A stretch of 64,000 nt of DNA from Gonatopus flavifemur (Eukaryota; Arthropoda; Insecta; Hymenoptera; Dryinidae): positions 14,834,501 to 14,898,500 of the forward strand of contig JAFFJZ010000009.1 in the NCBI GenBank assembly GCA_018340375.1. Reading direction: 5' to 3'. The position numbers and the translations under genes are program-made. Below the pieces are notes generated by a model. It searched no databases. It saw only the letters and a list, made by a program, of their open reading frames with translations, and was not told where the DNA came from. Each line of letters begins with the position of its first letter. Positions within the stretch are counted from its first letter, which is position 1. This document shows, piece by piece, positions 12,866 through 21,493 of the stretch.

Positions 12866-13105
12866 TATCATCATCACCATCATCACCATCATCACCATCA
12901 TCATCATCACCATCATCACCATCATCACCATCATCACCATCATCACCATCATCACCATCATCATCATCACCATCATCACCATCACCATGAAGTAATCAGT
13001 CTTATGACTGTTTTGATGAAATCCTCCAACCCTGTCTGTTATACGTTAACCGCTTAATTTCTGCATATCTACGACGAAATATCTACGATATTGGTCTCAA
13101 AAACA
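12866..13105 (-). mobile_element. LINE 3' tail with (CATCAC)n microsatellite
   Basis: 12866-12988 is a CATCAC/CATCAT microsatellite. 12990-13105 is the minus-strand 3' end of the same RTE-like LINE as at 317-1390 (GTCATAAGACTGATTACTTC shared). Only the last ~115 bp and the expanded tail are present, i.e. a severely 5'-truncated insertion. The same fragment recurs at 18324-18475. The Ser/Pro-rich open frame over it is a microsatellite artefact. Confidence 0.75.
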
Positions 13106-14087
13106 AATTATGGGAACCCGAACTATGGGAAAAAAAGTCTCGGTCAAAATGGCTGGGGTTTGGATATGTTTTAGTTTTGAATGTGCTGAATGAAAAATGT
13201 ATTAGGCAAAATCATTTTCTACGCGTAGTTTAGCCGCCCCAGGCCGCAAAAGGACAGATTTTGAGTTTCAATGAGAATATGACTATTGAAGTATAATACT
13301 GTGCACGGATAAACAATACACTCAAAAGAAATTATAAGGATCAGGATAAGTATTTTGGAAAGAATCATTAGAACATAGTCATCGATAATTGCTAGGGAAT
13401 GACATGCGAAAGAGAGAGCATTTCAAGAATATGAATTTGAATTTTGGAACAAAGGAAATTATTTTCATAATTTTATGTACAGGGGTACTCAGAGAACTGT
13501 CCTGAGTATTTTCATGTATTTGTTGAGGCTAGATAGTTGAAGGGTTAGAACATTCAAAATTCACCCATGGTACATCAACGAGTATATAAGGAGCGAGTTG
13601 AGCGCTTCAAGCCATTCCATGTTCTCTCGCGACACAGTGCAGAGCTCAGTCGAGGTCATGGTCTCAAGTGAAAGTTATTCAAAGTGTTGAATTTAACAAA
13701 TAACAGATGTGATTTTATAAAGAAATATGAATATTTTGAAAATATTGTGCTTTATTGTAAAATTAGAGTATCTCACCTATGTTTCCTGTACTCAACTAAG
13801 TTAAAAAATTAGTTTGAGCAAAAAATTTGGTTGGATAAGTGTTGGAATTATTTTATTCTTCAAAACGTGAAAGGGGTAGGTTTGCTTGTTTACCAGAAAA
13901 CAAGCTGGCGACCGAGCGTGCATCTTCGGTGGATTTTGTTTTTTGTGGCATTTTCGGGTGGAAGTTCTTTGCAAATTTATCATTCACATCCGAGCCTGCA
14001 AGTACCATGCAAAAGTATTCGTGGATTTTTTTTCATAGCATGGTACGGCTACAATAAATATGGATGTATGTATGTATGTATGAATTG
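13106..14087. other. Unrecognised; possible decayed LTR or promoter near 13583
   Basis: No gene. TATATAA at 13583-13589 lies upstream of CAGT/TCAGT initiator-like sites (13634, 13646), and A+T-rich sequence with TATAAAG follows. This could be a solo LTR or chance; no matching second LTR is visible in the window. Confidence 0.25.
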
Positions 14088-14384
14088 ATTAATGCGAGCA
14101 CACACACACATACATACATATAAATATACATATACATATGTACATACATAAACACATACGAATAACATGGAAATACGCATGTTTCGGAATACTGGATCGT
14201 TTGTACGCGTTTTTGCCGTGATCTGGAATCGAACATGGATTCATCAGATATTCTTCATAAACCGATACAGAATGATCCTGAGTAAGGCTCTTCATTGATG
14301 CTGAATGAACATGGGATTTGTACGCAGGAGATTTTGGAAATCACTGGAACAGGCAGGGATTAAAGAAGTGACTTCAGGGAGATA

Positions 14385-15350
14385 ATGGATATTGCATCGG
14401 TGGTGCTTTTTGGCCAGCACCGGGGATCGCATATTTATCTATTACATGTTTTTCTGGAATGCCTGAAGGATGGTTTTGTCGAGGTTCCATCGTTTTCCCA
14501 AATGACGCATGAGACTTAGACACAACAAACGATTAAAAATGATGATGATTCCTCAAAAATCGACGATTGTATGTAATCATACGTATGTACGCTCTCACTA
14601 GCACTGGGAATTGCGTACATATCAATTGGATACTTCTCCAGGATGCCTACAAAATAGTCTTGTCAAGATTCCATCGTTCCCCCGCAATACATATGGGACT
14701 TGGACAGGAAAACCGAATCAAAATAATGGCAATTCCTCAAGAATGAAAGACTTGAGGTATGAAAGTGTTTGTGCGTTTTCCCCGGCACCGAAAGCTGCAT
14801 ATGTATCTATTGCATATCTTTTGGGATGCCTACAGGATAGTTCTGTGGAGGTTCCATCGGTTGTCCGAATCACATATGGAACTTAGACATGGAAAACGAT
14901 TGAAAATGATGGAAATTCTTGGAAAATCTCCGCGAATGTATCTATCGGATATTCCTTCGAGATGCCTCCGAAATAGTTCCCTCAAGTTTTAATCGCTCGT
15001 GCGAATTATACGACCGACTCACATGAGAAAAACGGAGAAAAGAAGAGGAAAATTCATGTTTCCAGATAGGTGGACGGTTGTGCGTCTTCGCCGGCACAGG
15101 GAATCGCAAATGTATCCATCGGATATCTTCGAGATAACTCCAGAATAGTTTTGTGTTTCATCGTTTTCTTCGCATGACATATGTGACTTGAACACGAAAA
15201 CCGAATCAAAATAATGGTAATTCCTCGGGAATGAAAGACTCGAGGTATAGAAGCATTTGTGCGTTTTCCCCGGCACCGGAAGTCGCATATATATCTATTG
15301 CGTGTTCTCTTGGAATCCCTACAGATTGACAGGTTCTCGCGTGTCCAAAG
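14385..15350. repeat. Degenerate ~170-bp tandem repeats
   Basis: Five to six units of about 150-180 bp. Each has the order CCCCGGCACCG..GCATATGTATCTATTGCATA..GGATGCCT..AGGATAGTT..GAGGTTCCATCG..CACATATGGGACTTAGACA..AAAACCGA..AATGATGG. The first unit lies in the left TIR arm and its copy is in the right arm, so these are subterminal repeats of the long-TIR element. Small open frames over them are repeat artefacts. Confidence 0.7.
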
Positions 15351-15630
15351 GACATATAGCTGTATCCCATATAGCTGTATCCCATATAGCTGTTGCTTTT
15401 TGTTTTTCATAGAGAGGGAAATGCTTCATGCACCGTCAGGGAGCTGGATTGCTCCCCGGTGTGTGGGACTCCTGCACTTGACGAGCAATCTTGCCTGCCG
15501 CAGTGTACCCACTACAACCCGCCTCTCTACTTCCTGGGTCCAGCCCGAAACTGTTTATGAATTGAGGAAGTCCACGAGATCCATATTTTCCACGTTCTTT
15601 TCGTTTTGAGAACAAAGGGAGGGTTTCAAA

Positions 15631-16182
15631 TCACCCTGTTCCATGTGCAACGCCTCCATCAGTTCTAAGTTGTCGATTCCTACCAGCTGATTCCAAAATC
15701 ATGTTCAATCGTAGTGTATCAGGATGGTTCACGTTCGGCTGATGACGTGCATAACCAAGGAACCACAAGGTGCTTGCCACGTGAGCACACGTACCTAGTG
15801 TCCTAGCTCCAGTTTGACATGGACAATAATATCCATCAATAAATTCTCCTATGTTATTTCCTATTTGATCCTCCTCGTCATTACTGTACGCAATGAATAT
15901 CTGATGCTTTGTAGAATTCCGGAACCGTAAATGAATTCTAACCCTGATGAAACTAGGTTCATCGATGTGCTGATCCAGTTGGAATTGTCCTTCGTTATCT
16001 CGTTGTAGCTTGTCCTGTATATAAGATGGACCTAAATTCACTTGATATACACCAATTGTTACATCCTTCAGGTGTTCCAGCGTGAGACGTGGGACCTTCA
16101 GAACATGATGTTGAGTGAGTTTCACCCACTGTCCATCTCTGTGTCCAGAAGCAATTCGGTAAAACTCACCAAGGGTAAACAT
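15631..16182 (-). pseudogene. SWIM-type zinc-finger protein fragment (transposon-borne)
   Basis: 183-residue open frame, C-terminal part of a larger protein. It contains a clear SWIM finger, C-P-C-x9-C-x-H (Cys120, Cys122, Cys132, His134), followed by STLWFLGYARHQ. SWIM fingers bind DNA or protein and occur in several transposase-associated proteins. The preceding ~110 residues (LTLEHLKDVTIGVYQVNLGPSY) look like a conserved region of insect and cnidarian transposon proteins, but I cannot name the family. The frame ends near the inner edge of the right TIR arm at 16187, so the upstream catalytic part is missing. It could be the DNA-binding remnant of the autonomous parent of the long-TIR element. 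Confidence 0.55.
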
Positions 16183-16580
16183 ACGGGGAATCGTTTGTTG
16201 TGTCTAAGTCTCATACCCCTAGTAAAAAAACGAACATATATCACTCATACATAATCCATACATGAAACATATGGAATTCACATATGTTCCATATATGAAA
16301 ACGCATGGAATCATATACAATCCATATTTAATCCATATGTAATCGATATATGATCATATCTGACTCATATATAATCCATATAAAATCCATATACGAAAAA
16401 TATTTCATATGTGACAGAATGTTTTCACATGTATGGAAAAATCTTGCATTGAAGGGTTATACATGGATTCTGTATAGGCCATATCTGACCATATACGGAT
16501 TCAATATGGATTGCGTATGGATTATATATGGTCATATATGGCCCTATATGGTTCCTATATGATTTATGTATGTTCTTATA

Positions 16581-17874
16581 CGAGGGTGGATTGATAAGTT
16601 TCCGGCCTGACCAAGAGATGGCGCCACTAGGCCTACCTTGAGGTGGCGTTCTATAGTACCATCCTTAGATAGCTTGTAGCTATAGTTTCAGTCCGATCGC
16701 CATGTTAGTTTAGTTTTGAGAGCACGCTGACCAAGACGTCTCTGTGTTTTTCGTAAAAATGGAAAAGCTGGAAAATTGTGCTGTCATCAAATACTTTTAT
16801 TTGAAGGGGTTAACGCCGAAGGAAATGAAAGAAGAGATGGACTCAACACTGGGGACATCCTCCCCATCATATTCAACCGTTAAGCAGTGGGTTTCCGAGT
16901 TTAAAAAGGGTCATGTGAGCACCTCTGATGAGCCTCGCTCAGGACGCCCTATTGAGGTCACAACTCCAGATATGATCGGAAAAATCCATCAAATAGTGCT
17001 GAAAGATCGCAGATTAAAAGTTCGTGAGATAGCTGAGACCTGTAAGATGTCATATGAACGTGTACAAAATATTTTGCACCAACATTTGTATATGGAAAAG
17101 CTCTGTGCAAGATGGGTGCCGCGTTTGCTAACAGTCGACCAAAAATTGATTCGAAAGAACATTTCTACCGCCAATTTGGCGTTGTATAAGCGTAATCCAA
17201 GCGTATTTTTGCGTCGATTCGTAACCGTTGACGAAACTTGGGTCCACCACTACACTCCTGAAACCAAAGAACAGTCTAAACAGTGGATTGGACCAGGGGA
17301 ACCAACTCCAAAGAAGGCAAAAACAATTTTTTCGGCGAACAAGGTTATGGCTACTGTTTTTTGGGATGCAAGAGGTATTATATACATTGATTACCTTGAA
17401 AAGGGTAAAACTATCACTGGTCAATACTACGCAGACTTATTGCAACGTTTGAGCCACGAAGTGAAAATTAAACGACCTCATCTGGCGAAGAAAAAAATCT
17501 TGTTTCATCACGATAACGCACCAGCATACACGTCAATCGTTGCGATGGCTAAAATCAACGATCTGAAGTTTGAATTAATGCCGCACCCTCCCTACTCTCC
17601 AGACCTAGCCCCGAGTGACTATTATCTGTTTTCTAACCTCAAAAAATGGCTTGGCGGTAAGAGATTTGCGGACAATGAAGAAGTAATCGAAGCTGTAAAT
17701 GGGTATTTTGAGGAGCTTGACGAATCAGTCTATAGAGATGGCATTACTAGACTAGAACACCGCTATGAGAAATGTATCAGCCTTGGAGGAGATTATGTTG
17801 AGAAATAAGAAAAAAAAAATTCTTAAAAACGTTGTTTTTCTTGGGCAGGCCGGAAACTTATCAATCCACCCTCG
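16581..17874 (+). mobile_element. Complete mariner element, 1294 bp
   Basis: Inverted ends CGAGGGTGGATTGATAAGTT (left) and the exact complement (right) extend about 28 bp, up to GGCCTG. A TA duplication flanks it (16579-16580 and 17875-17876). The size is typical of mariner. It contains one uninterrupted transposase gene and is inserted inside the CCCTAG element. Nothing disabling is visible, so it may be autonomous or recently active. Confidence 0.95.
16759..17808 (+). CDS. Mariner transposase, apparently intact
   Basis: 349 residues from the ATG at 16759; the open frame extends five codons upstream but with no ATG. Mariner transposases cut and paste their element at TA sites in the nucleus. 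The N-terminal half has two helix-turn-helix regions (residues ~10-110: STVKQWVSEFKKGH, then KVREIAETCKMSYERVQNIL) joined by a GRP-type linker (SGRP). The WVPRLL linker motif is at residues 119-124. The catalytic triad is Asp158 (VTVDETW), Asp252 (FHHDNAP) and Asp287 (SPDLAPSDYYLF), giving the D,D34D spacing that defines mariner. No stop or frameshift is present and the length is normal. Neighbouring mobile genes are all damaged, so this one stands out. Subfamily not assigned. Confidence 0.95.
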   Translation: MEKLENCAVIKYFYLKGLTPKEMKEEMDSTLGTSSPSYSTVKQWVSEFKKGHVSTSDEPRSGRPIEVTTPDMIGKIHQIVLKDRRLKVREIAETCKMSYERVQNILHQHLYMEKLCARWVPRLLTVDQKLIRKNISTANLALYKRNPSVFLRRFVTVDETWVHHYTPETKEQSKQWIGPGEPTPKKAKTIFSANKVMATVFWDARGIIYIDYLEKGKTITGQYYADLLQRLSHEVKIKRPHLAKKKILFHHDNAPAYTSIVAMAKINDLKFELMPHPPYSPDLAPSDYYLFSNLKKWLGGKRFADNEEVIEAVNGYFEELDESVYRDGITRLEHRYEKCISLGGDYVEK

Positions 17875-18322
17875 TATGTGCCATTTTTACTAGGTACGTT
17901 ATTTGGAAAAACGATGAAAACCTTGACAAAACTATCCTTCAGGCATTCCAGAAGAACATGCAATAGATACATATGCGATCCCCGGTGCTGGCCAAAAAGC
18001 ACCACCGATGCAATATCCATTATCTCCCTGAAGTCACTTCTTTAATCCCTGCCTGTTCCAGTGATTTCCAAAATCTCCTGCGTACAAATCCTATGTTCAT
18101 TCAGCATCAATGAAGAGCCTTACTCAGGATCATTCTGTATCGGTTTATGAAGAATATCTGATGAATCCATGTTCGATTCCAGATCACGGCAAAAACGCGT
18201 ACAAACGATCCAGTATTCCGAAACATGCGTATTTCCATGTTATTCGTGTGTGTTTATGTATGTACATATGTATATGTATATTTATATGCGCGCGCGCGCG
18301 TGTGTGTGTGTGTGTGTGTGTG

Positions 18323-18475
18323 TCATCATCATCATCATCATCATCATGAAGTAATCAGTCTTATGACTGGTTTGATGAAATCCTCCAATCCTGTCTATTA
18401 AACGCCAACCACTTAATTTCTGCATATCTACGACGACATATCTACGATATTGGTCTCAAAAACAAATCATTCGAA
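18323..18475 (-). mobile_element. LINE 3' tail with TG and CAT microsatellites
   Basis: (GC)n(TG)n at about 18289-18323, then (CAT)n, then the same ~115-bp minus-strand LINE 3' end as at 12990-13105. It shows that 5'-truncated copies of the window-start LINE family landed twice, both beside inverted arms. Confidence 0.7.
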
Positions 18476-19386
18476 CACAAAAAGTTTCTTATTCTGTGAA
18501 ATATAAATGTTGTACATATCACTTTTCAATATCTCAATTCTTTGTTTGAATATAATTATTATGTTTACATGAAGATAAAATAATTTCAATGATTCGGGTT
18601 TTCAACATAGATCAAGGCTTTCGGGTGGAGGAATTCAAATATTTAACGATTCTGATGGGATCAAAGAATTGGATTATCAATAGCGTGATATCGTAGAGTG
18701 CGAGCAATCATCATTCTAGTGAAAAGAAATCATAGTTATCTGCTTGTGGGACAGACGAGAAAGCACTAGAAAATACATTGATCACGTGCGATTAAGAACA
18801 TCGAAGGTTCATATGAGATTCAAAATTTTACGTCAGATACTTTTCTCATTTTGATACCGTTTTGCAAAATTTATGGACACAACAAGAATATCTCAACTAT
18901 TGCTTCCCTAAAAAGAATAATGAAAGAAGGAGGGAAAAGCATTCAAGTTTGTCAACATGAGTTGCAAAATGATATCGAAACGAGAAAAGTATTTCACGTA
19001 AAGATTTGAATCTCTCATGAACCTTCGATATTCTTAACCGCACGTGGTCAATGTATTTTCCAGTACTTTTTCGTCTGTCCCACAAGCAGATAACCATGAT
19101 TACTTTCCACTAGAATAATAATTGCTCGCACTATACAATGTGACGTGATTGATAATCCAATTCTTTGATCTCATTAGAATCGTTCAATATTTCAATTTCT
19201 CCACCCAAAAGCCTTCATCTATGTTGGAAAACCGAATCATAGAAATTATTTCATCTCCATTTGAATATAATAATTATATTCAAACAAAGAATTGAGATAT
19301 TGAAAACTGATAAGTACAAAATTCATCTTTCACAGAATAAGAAACTTCTTGTGTTGGAATAATTTGTTTTTGAGATCAATATTTTG
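18448..19386. repeat. Large imperfect palindrome, ~430-bp arms
   Basis: 18448-18880 is mirrored by 18950-19386 around a short centre near 18915. Shared blocks include AAGTTTCTTATTCTGTGAAA, CAATATCTCAATTCTTTG and GATAATCCAATTCTTTGATC on opposite strands. Arms look about 85-90% identical by eye. Non-coding. It could form a hairpin or cruciform. It may be a foldback element inserted between the LINE tail and the outer arm. Confidence 0.75.
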
Positions 19387-19389
19387 TAG

Positions 19390-20261
19390 ATGAAGTCGTT
19401 CCTGATATATTAATTATTTATTTGGAAATTGGATGAGGAACCTTGCAAAATAGTCTGATTTTGGATTCAAAACTTCTTCCTCACAAGACGAGAAACTTGT
19501 TTGTTCAGGGCAATTTTTCTTCAAAGTCAATAGTTTGATCATAAACACGTTATGGACAATGAAATTGTTTATAAAACAAAATGGACAACGAATTTTGCAA
19601 AAATAGTTGAATGTTCGAATTCTCTGACTCAAAAAACATAAACCTACCTTGAGAAATCGAACGAATACAGTCTCTCTTACGTATTTCAATATTCAGACGG
19701 TAAACGTCGCAAAATCATGAAAACCTTCCGTTGCGCGTCCATAAATAAATCACTGTATTCTACAAATTAACAGACCAATCAATCTGAAATTTCCCATAAA
19801 GTTTGTCCATAGACTAACGAACAACTTTGTTGCTGGAAGTTTTTTGTACCTCATATCTCCTCCACCACTTTTTCAGTTCAAAGCATGAAAAACACGGTTT
19901 TCACTTCGGATTAAGAACTTATTCATTTGTTATCAATTTTTACACATTTTTCCCAACATTCTCGTCTTTGAGGGAGTCTTAAGAATCGGAATCTGCAAGA
20001 TTTATTATGATTCATCGAAAAATGACGGAGTTAGAGCGAGTTTAACTTTGCAAAACAATGATTTTTAATGTCAAAAAATAGGTAGTTTTTATTCTTTTTC
20101 TCGGAGACTATCGATTACAGGAAAAAATCGTGAAGGGAGACTTGGGTTGATTTTCCAAGCCCTATCACCTAGTATTTTCAGATTTCCGAAATTTTGACTT
20201 TTTTTTACACTTGACGAGACGGCTTGGACAATACTTATACCGGTTTTTGAGCGTATCGTCG
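19390..20261. repeat. Outer inverted arm, right copy
   Basis: Reverse-complement partner of 12091-12865. It ends at 20261 where Transib begins (..GCGTATCGTCG | CACAGTG). In the left copy the same sequence runs on uninterrupted (..CGTATCGTCGGTTCTTGC on the minus strand near 12100), which gives an empty site and suggests CGTCG as the target. Confidence 0.75.
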
Positions 20262-21250
20262 CACAGTGGGGCCAAATGCCAAAAAGCTGGACAAAATTAT
20301 AAGGGGCTCTCAAATTCGCTTGCGACTGCGTACTCGGGGAGTTTATGGGGTCACTGATTACGAATCCATTGTCAGAATTTCAAAATTCAAAATGGCGGAT
20401 CCAATATGGCAGACGAAAATTGAAAGAAACCATCGGATATCCTTCAAACTTGGTGATCAGGGGTTTTTGGGGTCGCTGATTACGAATCTGCTGTTTGAGT
20501 TCCAAATTAAAATGGCGAATCCAATATGGCGGACGAAAATTTCAAAAATCATCGGATTCTCCTCAAATTGGGTACCCAACGGTTTTTGGGGTCGCTGATT
20601 ACGGATCCGTTGTTCTCATTTCGAAATTCAAAATGGCGGATCCAATATGGTGGACGAAAATTGGAAGAAATCATCGGATTTTTTTCAAATTTGGTGATCA
20701 GGGGTTTTCGGGGTCGCTGATTACGAATCCGCTGTCTGAGTTCCCAAATTCAGAATGGCGAATCCAATATGGCGAAAGAAAATTGAAAAAATTATCGGAT
20801 TCTTCTCAAATTGGGTACCCAGGGATTTTTGGGGTCGCTGATTACAAATCCGTTGTCTGCATTTCGAAATTCAAAATAGCGGATCCAATATGGTGGAATA
20901 AAATCGAGGAGATCATCGGATGTTCTTCAAACTCGGCATCTAGGAGTTTTTGGGGTCACTGATTACGAATCCGTTGTCAAAATTTTGAAATTCAGAATGG
21001 CGGATCCAATATGGTGGACAAAAATTAAGAAAGTCATCGCATTTTCTTCAAACTCGGTACTCAGGGGTTTCTGTGGTCGCTGATTACGAATCCACGGTCT
21101 GAAATTCAAAATTCAAAATAACGGACCCAATATAGCGGACGAAAATTGTAAAAATCATCGGATTCCCTTCAAACTCGGTACCCAGGGGTTTTCGGGATCG
21201 CTGATCACGAATCCGTTGTCAGAATTCCGAAATTCAGGATGGCGGATGCC
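20262..21250. repeat. Transib left subterminal repeat array (copy 1)
   Basis: About eight units with ~121-bp period, each carrying GGGGTCGCTGATTACGAATCC, an AATTCAAAATGGCG / GATCCAATATGG block, GACGAAAATT and CATCGGATT..TTCAAA. The first unit follows the terminus by about 75 bp. Likely binding or structural repeats of the transposon. Open frames across it are an effect of the repeat lacking stops. Confidence 0.85.
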
Positions 21251-21493
21251 AAAAATCGAAACTTCATTCATAACTTGATATTAAACAAGAACTAAACGGC
21301 CCATTTTGTTGTTCCTATTATGATCATCATTATTATTATTTCCAACATTGAATCATTATTAATATAATTATCGAATGATATTAACACACCAAATGTGTTA
21401 AATCGAAAGATATATACATTCACAATATATACAATAATATAAAAAACTGAAATCGTAATGGTTTTTACTTTTGCCACACTTTTTTTACTCAGA

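Larger units (their letters stand above)
16216..17894. mobile_element. CCCTAG-ended array element G, hosting a mariner
   Basis: Left end (C)CCCTAGTAAAAAAACG at 16216; right end TTTTTACTAGG at 17894. It is flanked by TA(C) on both sides. The pre-insertion sequence is present in the opposite TIR arm near 14508-14534 (complement reads ..TCTCATGCGTCATTTGG), so this is a real insertion. The interior (16225-16580) is a palindromic array of CATATGGATT / AATCCATATATG motifs. The mariner at 16581-17874 lies inside it; without that the element is about 385 bp. Confidence 0.75.
14088..18322. mobile_element. Long-TIR element carrying a SWIM-finger ORF (interrupted)
   Basis: About 450 bp at 14088-14540 is repeated inverted at 16187-16215 plus 17895-18322. 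The right arm is split by the CCCTAG element at 16216-17894. Without that insertion the unit is about 2.56 kb. Both arms end outward in TG/CA and TATG microsatellites. The loop contains ~170-bp degenerate tandem units (14385-15350) and the minus-strand SWIM ORF at 15631-16182. Arms, loop and empty-site continuity are seen; that it is a DNA transposon is inferred from the architecture. Confidence 0.65.

Noticed and set aside
12739..12990. Ser/Pro-rich repeat protein
   Set aside because: Translation of a (CATCAC)n microsatellite at a LINE tail.
13583..13650. Host promoter with TATA box and initiator
   Set aside because: TATATAA is frequent in AT-rich DNA and no transcript unit follows; at most an LTR relic.
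14611..15609. Several overlapping plus and minus frames of 70-118 codons
   Set aside because: They repeat with the 170-bp tandem units and show no domain; repeat artefacts.
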